Notes: generated by a model from the sequence alone, not told the origin. DNA of 59,409 bases from an uncultured Porphyromonadaceae bacterium (GCA_905198125.1 CAJKBH010000020.1:1-59409), one strand, 5' to 3'; positions 16,956-25,651 are shown, counted from the first letter of the stretch. Program-made: numbers and translations.

Positions 16956-18509
16956 ATGATTAAGTATCCGGTAGGCCAGTCGAGTTTTCGCGAAATCAGA
17001 AAAGGAGGATTCCTGTACGTTGACAAGACTATGTATATTCATGAGCTCGCGTCGACGGGCAAGTATTTCTTTTTGAGCCGTCCGCGCCGGTTCGGCAAGA
17101 GTATGCTCATCTCCACCATGGATTCTTATTTCCGTGGGGAACGTGAACTGTTCGACGGCCTGGCCATAGACCGTCTGGAGCCGGGAGATTGGACCCGGCA
17201 TCCGGTGTTGCGCCTGGACTTTATGCGGGGAGGATACCGAGCTGCGGGAGAACTGCAGGGGGTGCTGTCGGATGTGTTGTCGGAGTGGGAGGAACAATAT
17301 GGCGAGTTGTCGTCGGACGAGGCTCCGGCACGCCGCTTCACCAATGTAATCCGGGAGGCGTACAGACGGACCGGCCGACAGGTGGTGATACTTATCGATG
17401 AATATGACAAGCCGATAATAGACGTGGCGGACAATAAGGAACTTGAAGCCGAGCACCGCAGAATCCTGCATGATTTCTACGGAGTGATGAAGGCCAGCGA
17501 GGACTGCCTTAAGTTCGTGTTCCTGACCGGTGTGGGCAAACTGGGACAGATCAACGTGTTCAGCGGACTCAACAACCTGACCGATATTTCGCTTGATCCG
17601 AGGTATTCCGCTATATGCGGAATCACAACCGGGGAATTGCACGGCAATTTCCAGGAAGGAATAGAGGACCTGGGAAGGGGAATGGGCATGTCTGCCGATG
17701 AAGCGCTGTCTAAACTTAAAAAAAGATATGACGGCTACCATTTCTCGAAAGATATGGTTGACATATATAATCCGTTCAGCGTCGTCAAGGCGATCTATTC
17801 GCGGGATATACGCGATTTCTGGTTCCAGTCCGGGACGCCGACACGTCTGATAAATCAGTTCCTGCAGAATGACTGGGGCACTCCGGACCTTGAAGGCACG
17901 GTTGTGTCCTCGTCCGACCTTGACAGTGGCGACGTGTTGGGCAGCAACCTGGCGTTAGCCTGCTATTATACCGGCTATCTGACCATAAAAGGATATAATC
18001 AGAGACGGGAAACGTATGTATTGGGCTACCCGAATATCGAGGTGCGCAAGGGATTCTTCAAAAACCTGATGGAGACTGTAAGAGGGTGGGATTCCAATCG
18101 CGTGAACAATTTCGTATATACACTTCACGATTTCATCGATGATGACGATATCGACGGCTTCCTGCACGAATTGCAGTCGTTCCTGGCCGGGATTCCATAC
18201 ATGTCCGATACCAACAAGGAGTCTCAGTGGCAGAAAGACATTCTGATCATAGCGAGGCTGGTGGGTATGAATGTAGACGTGGAGCGCCGTACGTCACACG
18301 GTCGCATGGACATGGTGCTTGACGGTCCCAAGGCCATTTACATCCTGGAGTTCAAATATGATTCCACACCGGAAAAGGCATTGGCCCAGATTGATGAGAA
18401 AGATTATGCCTTGCCGTTTGAGAATACGGTGAATCCCAAGCCTGTCGTGAAGGTAGGCGTCAATATCTCACCTGAAACACGCAACATCGACGGCTGGCTA
18501 ATCGCTTAA
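16956..18509 (+). CDS. AAA-ATPase-like protein with C-terminal PD-(D/E)XK nuclease-like domain
   Basis: A 517-aa protein of the family with a predicted AAA-ATPase domain (PF09820 type) and a C-terminal PD-(D/E)XK nuclease-like domain (PF08011 type). The start KYPVGQSSFREIRKGGFLYV is the family hallmark; RPRRFGKS (about 48-55) acts as the P-loop and VVILIDEYDKPI (about 145) as Walker B. The C-terminal nuclease core shows GRMDMVLDG and YILEFKYD with the expected D...ExK spacing. These genes are abundant and variable in number in Bacteroidota; their role is unknown, with mobile-element or defence links proposed. It has its own promoter, and its 3' end overlaps the convergent gene by 12 bp. Confidence 0.85.
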   Translation: MIKYPVGQSSFREIRKGGFLYVDKTMYIHELASTGKYFFLSRPRRFGKSMLISTMDSYFRGERELFDGLAIDRLEPGDWTRHPVLRLDFMRGGYRAAGELQGVLSDVLSEWEEQYGELSSDEAPARRFTNVIREAYRRTGRQVVILIDEYDKPIIDVADNKELEAEHRRILHDFYGVMKASEDCLKFVFLTGVGKLGQINVFSGLNNLTDISLDPRYSAICGITTGELHGNFQEGIEDLGRGMGMSADEALSKLKKRYDGYHFSKDMVDIYNPFSVVKAIYSRDIRDFWFQSGTPTRLINQFLQNDWGTPDLEGTVVSSSDLDSGDVLGSNLALACYYTGYLTIKGYNQRRETYVLGYPNIEVRKGFFKNLMETVRGWDSNRVNNFVYTLHDFIDDDDIDGFLHELQSFLAGIPYMSDTNKESQWQKDILIIARLVGMNVDVERRTSHGRMDMVLDGPKAIYILEFKYDSTPEKALAQIDEKDYALPFENTVNPKPVVKVGVNISPETRNIDGWLIA

Positions 18510-19355
18510 CCTGTCGAGGGTGGTGCGGGGGAAGGCGTCGATGAAGGAGCCGGGGGTGGCGTTGAGCACCCGGACGCCTCGGTTCTGAGCGTAGGCCTGC
18601 ACGGCGAAATAGGAGCGGAAGGCTATGGCGAACGATTCGTATAGCTGATGGATGTGGATGTCCTTGTACAGCTCCTCGATGCGCCTCAGCTCGTCGTCGT
18701 CATCCTCGTAGAAGTGGGGCTGCACCGTCACCACTCGGTTGCGGTCGGTGACCCACAGCGTCTGGCTCCAGTTGTGGTCGGCGCCGGTGAGGACAATGCG
18801 CCTGAATCCCTCGCGGATCATGCACATTATGGCCGGTATCAGCACGTTGCGCGGGCGCGGCATGGCCAGCCCCATGCGGAACAGCCAATGGGTCACGCCT
18901 GTCCATCCTTCGGCCGGGGTCAGGTTGAAATATTTTACCTTGATGTTCTTAGGCAGCGTCTTCAGTCCCGGATATTTGCGGAACCCGGCGGGTACGAACA
19001 TGGTTATGGGCCAGTCAATTCGGTTCACGATGTCCCACAGCTTCGGAACGTTGTCCGAGGCCGCCGGATTGAAAAACACGCCGTCGGCCAGCAGGTAGTA
19101 TTCCGGCTTCAATACTAAGAAATCGGGAGTCATGGCCGACCAGTTGACAGCTAACTTCGGTGTCGAGTCCAGCACCTCGCGGTGTATGGTCAGGGCTTCC
19201 TTCAGGCTCGGGCCGTTGCCCATGATTATGACCGTGTCGCGCCGGGCGGACGACGCGGGCGAGGGACGTCCCGACATAAGGGGTACTTTAACGAGCGAGG
19301 CCGCAGTTTTAGTGGCCTCGCTCATGAATTTCTGTATCTTTTCGATGGTTTTCAT
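18498..19355 (-). CDS. DUF115/MptE-like protein, probably linked to surface polysaccharide
   Basis: A 285-aa protein with a Rossmann-like start, TVIIMGNGPSLKEAL (about 42-56), followed by KLAVNWSAMTPDFLVLKPEYY and MCMIREGFRRIVLTGADHNW. GNGPSL and the pattern of small-strand motifs recall the DUF115/MptE-like fold and polysaccharide-locus proteins that sit near glycosyltransferases. No catalytic assignment can be made. It lies 37 bp downstream of pfkA on the same strand and may be co-transcribed. Its stop lies 12 bp inside the end of the convergent ATPase gene. Confidence 0.6.
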   Translation of the reverse strand: MKTIEKIQKFMSEATKTAASLVKVPLMSGRPSPASSARRDTVIIMGNGPSLKEALTIHREVLDSTPKLAVNWSAMTPDFLVLKPEYYLLADGVFFNPAASDNVPKLWDIVNRIDWPITMFVPAGFRKYPGLKTLPKNIKVKYFNLTPAEGWTGVTHWLFRMGLAMPRPRNVLIPAIMCMIREGFRRIVLTGADHNWSQTLWVTDRNRVVTVQPHFYEDDDDELRRIEELYKDIHIHQLYESFAIAFRSYFAVQAYAQNRGVRVLNATPGSFIDAFPRTTLDRLSD

Positions 19356-19392
19356 CAGGCGATACGCGTCATCAGTTAGAAGATACGCTTCA

Positions 19393-20373
19393 TCAGATAG
19401 AGAGACGGCGCAGCGTGGACAGCAGATCCTGGTTGATCGGCTTGTCGTTCTTGATGGCCTTGGTGAAGGGTATGTAGACGATTTCGTCGTTCTTGATACC
19501 GATCATCACGTTGCGCTGGTCGTCAAGCAGAGCGTCTACGGCAGCGGCGCCCATGCGCGAAGCTAAGATACGGTCGTTGGCCGTAGGCGAGCCGCCGCGC
19601 TGCAGGTGGCCCAGGATGGTGACGCGCACGTCATAACCGGGATATTCCTCTTTTACGCGCTGTGCCAGGCCCATTGCGCCGCCGGTGATGGGGCTTTCGG
19701 CCACCAGGACTATCGACGAGTTCTTCGACTTGCGGAAGCCGTTCTTGATAAGTTCCGACAGCTGGTCGACCTGCGTGGAGATCTCGGGTATGATGGCGGC
19801 CTCGGCGCCGCTGGCGATGGCACCGTTCAGGGCGAGGAAGCCGGCGTCGCGCCCCATGACCTCGATGAAGAACAGGCGCTCGTGGCTGGTGGCCGTGTCG
19901 CGTATCTTGTCCACGCAGTCCATGATGGTGTTCAGGGCCGTGTCATAGCCGATGGTGGTGTCGGTGCCGTACAGGTCGTTGTCGATGGTGCCGGGCAGAC
20001 CCACGATGGGGAACTGGAATTCGTTGCCGAAGATGCGGGCACCGGTCAGCGAGCCGTCGCCGCCGATGACGCACAGCGAGTCGATGCCGCGGCGTTTCAG
20101 CACGTCGTAGGCGCACTGGCGTCCCTCCGGTGTCTGGAATTCCTTGCAGCGCGCCGTCTTAAGGATGGTGCCGCCGCGCTGTATGATGTTCGACACGTTC
20201 TGGGTGGAGAACTCCTCGATCTCGTCGTAGATGAGGCCGCGATAGCCGCGATAGATGCCGTAGACTTTAAATCCGGCGTAGATGGCTGCGCGCGTCACCG
20301 CGCGGATGGCCGCATTCATGCCGGGGGCATCGCCTCCCGACGTCAGAATTCCTACTGAATTGATATTATTCAT
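19393..20373 (-). CDS. pfkA: ATP-dependent 6-phosphofructokinase
   Basis: A 326-aa PFKA-family enzyme phosphorylating fructose 6-phosphate in glycolysis. It shows GILTSGGDAPGMNAAIRA at the N-terminus, the ATP-binding GGDGSLTGA (Gly after GGD marks the ATP rather than PPi form), the catalytic PGTIDNDLYGTD and the MGRDAGFLAL substrate motif. HLQRGGSPTANDR near the C-terminus completes the family set. The length matches bacterial PfkA. It is transcribed divergently from ribF; an unknown DUF115-like gene follows. Confidence 0.97.
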   Translation of the reverse strand: MNNINSVGILTSGGDAPGMNAAIRAVTRAAIYAGFKVYGIYRGYRGLIYDEIEEFSTQNVSNIIQRGGTILKTARCKEFQTPEGRQCAYDVLKRRGIDSLCVIGGDGSLTGARIFGNEFQFPIVGLPGTIDNDLYGTDTTIGYDTALNTIMDCVDKIRDTATSHERLFFIEVMGRDAGFLALNGAIASGAEAAIIPEISTQVDQLSELIKNGFRKSKNSSIVLVAESPITGGAMGLAQRVKEEYPGYDVRVTILGHLQRGGSPTANDRILASRMGAAAVDALLDDQRNVMIGIKNDEIVYIPFTKAIKNDKPINQDLLSTLRRLSI

Positions 20374-20544
20374 GATTTATCTTCTTAAGCCCGCACCGAA
20401 GCGGTTATGTTTCTAAGTACAAAAATAACAAAAAAACGGCATAGTTGGGTAATAATGCCACAAAAAAGCATTATATTTGCAAATTAAGAGCGCACAGGCT
20501 CATTTTGTTAACTCAAAAACGTACATCAAAGTTAAGGAAAAGGA
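20374..20544. promoter_or_regulatory. Divergent pfkA/ribF promoter region
   Basis: On the plus strand TATATTTG (20472-20479) fits the -7 box, with only TTGG as a weak -33, and would serve ribF. On the minus strand TATTTTTG (20427-20420) could serve pfkA. Neither has a consensus -33. Confidence 0.42.
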
Positions 20545-21429
20545 ATGGACAGGATAGTGACGACAGGCACCTTCGACGGATTGCACCGCGGGCACCGACT
20601 GTTGTTGGACAGCCTCCGCAGGGAGGGGGAACGGCGTGGGGCACAACCGCTTGTGGTGACCTTCGACCGTCATCCGCTGGCCATGATCGATCCTTCGCGC
20701 GCGCCGCACATCCTGATGCTGCCGGGCGAACGCGACGCGCGTCTGCGCGGTCTCGGCTTTGATGTGGCCGAGGTGCATTTCGACGAGCAGATGCGCCGGC
20801 TCACGGCTGAGGCGTGGATGCGCCGGCTGCGCGACGAATACGGCGCCACGGCTGTGATGTTAGGCTATGACAACACTTTCGGCTGCGACGGCACCGGCCT
20901 GGGCATCCGTGACTACGAGGAACTGGGGCGCGGCCTGGGCGTGGAGGTGCTGGGCTGCGGAGTGGAGCCGGGAGTAAGTTCGAGCGACATACGCCGTGCG
21001 CTTGCGGCCGGAGACATTGCCGGAGCCAACGCCATGTTGGGCTACGACTGGATGCTGCGCGGCAACGTGGTGCATGGCCGCGAGATGGGGCGCGACATCG
21101 GCTTTCGCACCGCCAACCTCAGCGTCGACCCGCGTCTGCAGCTGCCCGGCAGGGGAGTGTACGCCACAATGGTGAAGATGCCCGACGGAACGGAAATGCC
21201 CGCCGTGACCAACATAGGGATGCGCCCCACGTTCGACGAGCAGGGACCCGTGTCGGTCGAGACGCACATCCCCGGTTTCGCGGGCGACCTGTATGGCACG
21301 GAACTCTGCATCCGTCCCGTGGCCAAGATACGCGACGAGGCGCGTTTCAGGACCATCGGCGAGCTGCGCCTCAACATCGAGCGCGACGTGGCCCGCAGCC
21401 TCGAGATATTGAACTCATGCACTGCGTGA
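20545..21429 (+). CDS. ribF: Bifunctional riboflavin kinase/FAD synthetase
   Basis: A 294-aa RibF converting riboflavin to FMN and then FAD. The N-terminal nucleotidyltransferase begins TGTFDGLHRGHR (residues 7-18), and GVSSSDIRRAL marks its end. The C-terminal riboflavin kinase shows GRDIGFRTANL near residue 185, then PAVTNIGMRPTF and ETHIPGFAGDLYG with the catalytic Glu region. The length is normal. It is the first gene of a long plus-strand run; upp follows 35 bp later. Confidence 0.95.
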   Translation: MDRIVTTGTFDGLHRGHRLLLDSLRREGERRGAQPLVVTFDRHPLAMIDPSRAPHILMLPGERDARLRGLGFDVAEVHFDEQMRRLTAEAWMRRLRDEYGATAVMLGYDNTFGCDGTGLGIRDYEELGRGLGVEVLGCGVEPGVSSSDIRRALAAGDIAGANAMLGYDWMLRGNVVHGREMGRDIGFRTANLSVDPRLQLPGRGVYATMVKMPDGTEMPAVTNIGMRPTFDEQGPVSVETHIPGFAGDLYGTELCIRPVAKIRDEARFRTIGELRLNIERDVARSLEILNSCTA

Positions 21430-21464
21430 GACCTAAACAAAGAACCATAAAAAGACACGAAATA

Positions 21465-22121
21465 ATGGAAGTAATAAATTTTGACGAGCATCCGAGTCTG
21501 GTGAGCCGCTACATGGAGGAGCTTCGCGACGTCACCGTCCAGAACGACCCGATGCGTTTCCGCATCAATCTGGAGCGTATCGGTCAGATCATGGCGTACG
21601 AGATCTCGAAGCGTCTGGAATATAAGACCGTGACTGTCACCACGCCGTTGGGCGAGGCCGAGTGTCACGAACCGGCCGACCAGGTGGTGCTGGCCACCAT
21701 ACTGCGTGCCGGGCTGCCGTTCCACCACGGATTCCTGTCATACTTCGACCATGCCGAGAACGCCTTTGTCAGCGCCTACCGCCGCTACCGCGAGAAGGGC
21801 GACTCGTTCGACATCGTGGTGGAATACTTAGCCTCTCCTTCCATCGAAGGCAAGACGCTGATCATCGTTGACCCGATGCTGGCCACCGGCTCGTCGATGG
21901 AGTTGGCCTACAAGGCGCTGCTGCAGAAGGGCACTCCCGCCAAGATACACATAGCGTCCGTCATTGCCTCGGAACCCAGCGTGGAATACGTGCGCACACA
22001 TTTCCCGCAGGAGAAGTCGACGCTGTGGTGCGGCGCCATCGACAAGGAAATCAACGCGCACTCCTACATAGTGCCCGGTCTCGGCGACGCCGGCGACCTC
22101 GCCTACGGCCAGAAGGACTAA
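21465..22121 (+). CDS. upp: Uracil phosphoribosyltransferase
   Basis: A 218-aa protein of the type I phosphoribosyltransferase fold making UMP from uracil and PRPP. The PRPP loop is LIIVDPMLATGSSMELA, and the C-terminal uracil-binding segment is IVPGLGDAGDLAYG. The ATG at 21465 (MEVINFDEHPSL) is chosen. An in-frame ATG at 21417 would overlap ribF and add 16 residues unlike the family. The gene is short of no conserved region. A hairpin with a CGC loop separates it from recF. Confidence 0.94.
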   Translation: MEVINFDEHPSLVSRYMEELRDVTVQNDPMRFRINLERIGQIMAYEISKRLEYKTVTVTTPLGEAECHEPADQVVLATILRAGLPFHHGFLSYFDHAENAFVSAYRRYREKGDSFDIVVEYLASPSIEGKTLIIVDPMLATGSSMELAYKALLQKGTPAKIHIASVIASEPSVEYVRTHFPQEKSTLWCGAIDKEINAHSYIVPGLGDAGDLAYGQKD

Positions 22122-22136
22122 ACGGACTTAACTGTT

Positions 22137-22157
22137 GTAAAAGCCCGCGGCTTTTAC
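22137..22157 (+). promoter_or_regulatory. CGC-loop hairpin between upp and recF
   Basis: GTAAAAGCC (22137-22145) and GGCTTTTAC (22149-22157) form a perfect 9-bp stem around CGC. A hairpin with the same loop and stem length but different stem bases lies at 23566-23586. No T-run follows. Confidence 0.7.
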
Positions 22158-22173
22158 TTAAACTGATTCAATC

Positions 22174-23268
22174 ATGCTCATAACCACACTCGAGGCAATG
22201 AACTTCAAGAACATCGGGGAGGCCCGTCTGGACTTCTCCGAGGGAGTGAACTGTTTCGTGGGGCGCAACGGCATGGGCAAGAGCAACCTGCTTGAGGGCA
22301 TTCATTTCCTGAGCATGGCGCGTCCCATGCAGCCCATGCCCGAGAGCGGACTGATACGCCACGGCGAGGATATGCTCTTAGTCAAGGGGCATTACCTTAC
22401 CGATGCCGGCGGCGACGAGGACGTGTCCATAGGCATCAAGCGCGGCAAGGGGAAGACCCTGCTGCGCAACGGCAAGGAATACGGCAAGCTGTCGGAGCAT
22501 ATCGGGCGCTTCCCGATCGTGGCCGTGACGCCGGCGGACTCGATGCTGGTGACCGGCAGCGGCGAGATGCGCCGCAAACTGCTGGACATGGTAATCTCGC
22601 AGACCGACCGCCGCTATCTGGCCGAGCTGATACGTTACAACCGCGGGCTGGAGAGCCGCAACCGTATGCTGCGTGCCGGCGTGCGCGACAAGCTGCTGTA
22701 CGAAAGCGTGGAGGCCGGCATGTGTTCGGCCGCAGCCACGGTGTACGAGGCGCGCAAGGCATGGACCGAGTCGATCAAGCCGATATTCCGCCGCTACTAC
22801 GAGGAAGTGGCCGGCGAGCAGGAGCGCGTATCGCTCACCTATACGTCGGTGCTCGACAGCAAGCCGTTGCAGGCCATACTGGACGAGGGGCGCGCCAAGG
22901 ACGGCGTGCTGGGCTTCACGCATCAGGGCGTGCACCGCGACGACCTCTGCATGGAGCTGCGCGGACACTCCATGCGCCGTGTAGGCAGCCAGGGTCAGCT
23001 CAAAAGCTATGTGATAGCCCTGCGGCTGGCCATCTACGAGCACCTGTGCGACGTGACGGGCGTGAAACCGATACTGCTGCTGGATGACATATTCGACAAA
23101 CTGGACTCCGAGCGCGTGGGCCGCATCATGCGCACGGTGAGCAGCGGAAACTTCGGCCAGATCTTCATCACCGACACCAACCGCGAGCACTTGGACGAGA
23201 CGGTGTCGACCCTGGTTGGACCGAGTCGGATGTACGAGGTGGAGGAGGGCCGCTTCACAGTGTTATGA
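22174..23268 (+). CDS. recF: DNA replication and repair protein RecF
   Basis: A 364-aa SMC-like ATPase that loads RecA at gapped DNA with RecO and RecR. Walker A is GRNGMGKSN (about 30-38), the signature region is GSQGQLKSYVIALRLA, and Walker B is PILLLDDIFDKLD followed by FITDTNREHL. The sequence GFTHQGVHRDDL is a RecF-specific motif. It overlaps the dciA-like gene by 4 bp (ATGA), so the two are probably co-translated. Confidence 0.96.
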   Translation: MLITTLEAMNFKNIGEARLDFSEGVNCFVGRNGMGKSNLLEGIHFLSMARPMQPMPESGLIRHGEDMLLVKGHYLTDAGGDEDVSIGIKRGKGKTLLRNGKEYGKLSEHIGRFPIVAVTPADSMLVTGSGEMRRKLLDMVISQTDRRYLAELIRYNRGLESRNRMLRAGVRDKLLYESVEAGMCSAAATVYEARKAWTESIKPIFRRYYEEVAGEQERVSLTYTSVLDSKPLQAILDEGRAKDGVLGFTHQGVHRDDLCMELRGHSMRRVGSQGQLKSYVIALRLAIYEHLCDVTGVKPILLLDDIFDKLDSERVGRIMRTVSSGNFGQIFITDTNREHLDETVSTLVGPSRMYEVEEGRFTVL

Positions 23269-23558
23269 AGCGTGTGGAGGCCGAAGCCCTCGGCGACGTG
23301 CTGCGACGCGCTATCGAGGAACAGAACATGACGCAGAAGCTGCTGGAGACACGCGCCTGCGCCATCTTCCCCGAGACGCTTGGCCGCGACTTAGCGTCGC
23401 TGTGCGGCCGTCCCACGGTCAACGCCGGCGTCATGACGGTGCCTGTGGCCAACGCCTCGCTGAGACAGGACCTGGCCATGTGCCGCTCCCGGCTCATGGA
23501 AGCGTTGAATAAGAAATTAGGTCAGAACGTGATCAGCGGCATACGCTTCACGTCCTGA
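23265..23558 (+). CDS. DUF721 (DciA-like) protein
   Basis: A 97-aa DUF721 protein. In other bacteria this family includes DciA, which helps load the replicative helicase DnaB. The motif VPVANASLRQDLAMCRSRLMEALN is the conserved KH-like part. Coupling to recF by a 4-bp overlap supports a role in DNA replication or repair. Family assignment is good, the exact function inferred. Confidence 0.82.
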   Translation: MKRVEAEALGDVLRRAIEEQNMTQKLLETRACAIFPETLGRDLASLCGRPTVNAGVMTVPVANASLRQDLAMCRSRLMEALNKKLGQNVISGIRFTS

Positions 23559-23565
23559 CACAGTG

Positions 23566-23586
23566 GTAAGACCCCGCGGGTCTTAC
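23566..23586 (+). promoter_or_regulatory. CGC-loop hairpin after the dciA-like gene
   Basis: GTAAGACCC (23566-23574) and GGGTCTTAC (23578-23586) form a perfect 9-bp stem around CGC, 8 bp after the stop. It mirrors 22137-22157: same loop, same stem length, GTAA/TTAC ends kept, inner pairs changed together. Confidence 0.72.
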
Positions 23587-23616
23587 TATAACCCGATATA
23601 AAAGAGAAAGAGAATA

Positions 23617-24075
23617 ATGATAGACATAGACACGTTGCCGCCGCTGTCGGCGTTTCCGCACCGCATACCGGTGGAGATACGGTTCAACGACATAGACATC
23701 CTGGGGCATGTGAACAACACGGTGTACTTCTCGTTCTACGACACGGGCAAGGCGTGGTATTTCAAGGATATAGTAGACTGGGACATAGACTGGCGCCAGG
23801 TGGAGACGGTCATCGCCAACGTGGAGTGCACCTACATGGAGCCGCTGATGTTCGGCGAGGACCTGGTGGTTGGCACGCGCTGCGAGGCGATACACGACCG
23901 CAGCTTCCACATCCTGCAGGTCATAGCCGACGCGCGCACGGGCCGCATCAAGTCGGCGTGCCGTACGGTGATGGTGAGCTTCGACCCCGCCACGCAGAAG
24001 TCGGCGCCGATGCCCGACAGATGGCGCCGCGCCCTGCAGCGCTCCATAGCCCTGAATCCGATTAACCCCGATTAA
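23617..24075 (+). CDS. Acyl-CoA thioesterase, YbgC/4HBT hotdog fold
   Basis: A 152-aa hotdog-fold protein. The segment RFNDIDILGHVNNTVYFSFYD holds the family's catalytic Asp (DIDILGHVNN), and ANVECTYMEPL is the second conserved strand. Such enzymes hydrolyse acyl-CoA or acyl-ACP thioesters; the substrate is unknown. The last residues (NPINPD) are encoded by the first units of a 10-bp tandem repeat that continues into the intergenic gap. Confidence 0.85.
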   Translation: MIDIDTLPPLSAFPHRIPVEIRFNDIDILGHVNNTVYFSFYDTGKAWYFKDIVDWDIDWRQVETVIANVECTYMEPLMFGEDLVVGTRCEAIHDRSFHILQVIADARTGRIKSACRTVMVSFDPATQKSAPMPDRWRRALQRSIALNPINPD

Positions 24076-24143
24076 TCTCGATAAATCCGGATAATCTTGA
24101 TTAATCTCGATTAATCTCGATAAAATTGAATTAACCCCGATGA
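24059..24143 (+). repeat. 10-bp tandem repeat (ATTAATCTCG-type) across a gene junction
   Basis: About eight units of a degenerate 10-bp sequence, ATTAATCTCG or ATTAACCCCG, run without a break from the last codons of the thioesterase gene to the start codon of the SIS gene (ATG at 24140). Unit edges are regular: 24061, 24071, 24081, 24091, 24100, 24110, 24120, 24130. Confidence 0.85.
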
Positions 24144-24766
24144 ATAGCATAAACGACATAATGCGCTCCATTCTGGAGCGGGAATCGCAGGCCATACTCA
24201 ACATCCCCGTGACGGACGACTATGGCCGCGCGGTAGAACTGATAGTGGAGCACGTGAACCGCCGAGGCGGCAAACTGATATGCTCCGGCATGGGCAAGGC
24301 CGGCCAGATAGCCATGAACATCGCCACTACCTTCTGCAGCACCGGCACCCCGGCCGTGTTCCTGCACCCCAGCGAGGCGCAGCACGGCGATCTCGGCATC
24401 ATTCAGAAGAACGACCTGCTGCTGTTGTTGTCCAACTCCGGCAAGACCCGCGAGATAGTGGAACTGGTGCAGCTGGCACGTGTGCTGAACCCCGAAATTC
24501 CCATAATTGTTATAACAGGAAACCCCGAGTCGCAGCTCGGCACACACGGCGACGTCACGCTGAGCACGGGCAACAGCCCCGAAGTGTGCCCGTTAGGCCT
24601 GACACCCACCACATCAACCACCATGATGACCGTGATGGGCGACGTGCTCGTGGTGGCTACAATGCAAAAGATAGGATTCACCAAGGAGGAATACGCCAAG
24701 CGTCATCACGGCGGGTATCTCGGCCACAAGTCCTCCGGTCAGTCCGGTAACCCTGAAATATGTTGA
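24140..24766 (+). CDS. SIS-domain sugar-phosphate isomerase, probably D-arabinose-5-phosphate isomerase
   Basis: A 208-aa protein made of a single SIS domain, without the two CBS domains found in enterobacterial KdsD. SGMGKAGQIAMNIATTF and LLLLSNSGKTREIVEL are the sugar-phosphate binding loops, and PSEAQHGDLGII is characteristic of KdsD/GutQ-type enzymes. The product arabinose 5-phosphate feeds Kdo synthesis for lipopolysaccharide. CBS-less versions are known in Bacteroides. The next gene follows after 4 bp. Confidence 0.83.
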   Translation: MNSINDIMRSILERESQAILNIPVTDDYGRAVELIVEHVNRRGGKLICSGMGKAGQIAMNIATTFCSTGTPAVFLHPSEAQHGDLGIIQKNDLLLLLSNSGKTREIVELVQLARVLNPEIPIIVITGNPESQLGTHGDVTLSTGNSPEVCPLGLTPTTSTTMMTVMGDVLVVATMQKIGFTKEEYAKRHHGGYLGHKSSGQSGNPEIC

Positions 24767-24770
24767 GAAA

Positions 24771-25643
24771 ATGAGTCTTATGAAATACGCGCCCCATTTC
24801 AAGGGGATGAAGATGGATTCGGACGACGCCCGTATCCTGGAGACTGTGGTGAATCAGCGCAAGGAGGCTCTTGAACTGTTCGAGGCCGAGGAATACAACA
24901 AGGTGCTGGAGAAGACCGTCGAGTCGCTGAAGGCTCTGCGCGATTTCTCCGACTACAGCCACGTGGAGTTCCGCGAGGCCGTGGTGGTGTTGCTGTTCGA
25001 CCTGTCGGAGATACACTACGCGCTGAAGGACTACAAGCAGTCGAAGAAGGAGCTGGAACAGATCTTCAAGTTGCTGGAGCCGCTGCTTAAGCTCGACGCC
25101 GACCGCTTCGGCAAGTATCACGTCATGGCCATGGAGCTGTCCACACGCATACTGCGCAGCCGCAAGAAGATGCTTGACATGCTGGCCAAGCAGCAGATCC
25201 ACACCGGCCTGCTGTACGACAAGGTGCACAACGGCGTGGCCACGGCCACCGACAAGCTGGTGGAATCGCTGTGCAAGGACGCCGAGATGATGGCCTCCAC
25301 GGGCGACTACAAGGGCGCCGTGAAGTTCTATATGGAAGCCATCAAGCTGTCGAAGAAGCGTGCCGGCCGCGTCACGCGCCGCGAGGTGGCCATGACCATC
25401 GAGGTGGCCCGTCTGCTGATGCGCAGCCGCGCGCAGATAGACCGTGCGCGCCGACTGCTCAATGCCGTGCTGCCGCACGCCGTGGCCCTCGAGATCGTGG
25501 AGCTGGAGCAGGAGATACTGAATCTGCTCGATAACCTCGAGGCCAATGTGATGCACGACTCCGCATGGCGCCAGTTCCTGGCCAAGATGCAGGCGGCAAC
25601 CCGCTTCCTGAAGAAAGACAAGGAGAAAGAAGAAAATAATTGA
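24771..25643 (+). CDS. Conserved-looking helical protein, function unknown
   Basis: A 290-aa protein without signal peptide or membrane segment. It is almost entirely predicted helix, with TPR-like pairs such as ALELFEAEEYNKVLEKTVE (about 34-52) and MASTGDYKGAVKFYMEAIKL (about 172-191). Charged Lys/Glu-rich ends (KKDKEKEENN) follow. It is packed tightly after the SIS gene (4 bp) and before the FKBP gene (8 bp), so the three are surely one transcript. I do not recognise the family; a scaffolding or envelope-assembly role would be a guess. Confidence 0.7.
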   Translation: MSLMKYAPHFKGMKMDSDDARILETVVNQRKEALELFEAEEYNKVLEKTVESLKALRDFSDYSHVEFREAVVVLLFDLSEIHYALKDYKQSKKELEQIFKLLEPLLKLDADRFGKYHVMAMELSTRILRSRKKMLDMLAKQQIHTGLLYDKVHNGVATATDKLVESLCKDAEMMASTGDYKGAVKFYMEAIKLSKKRAGRVTRREVAMTIEVARLLMRSRAQIDRARRLLNAVLPHAVALEIVELEQEILNLLDNLEANVMHDSAWRQFLAKMQAATRFLKKDKEKEENN

Positions 25644-25651
25644 ATTAAACT

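Noticed and set aside
21417..21464. N-terminal extension of upp from the ATG at 21417
   Set aside because: The added residues overlap the ribF end and are rich in Arg/Lys, unlike the start of uracil phosphoribosyltransferases.
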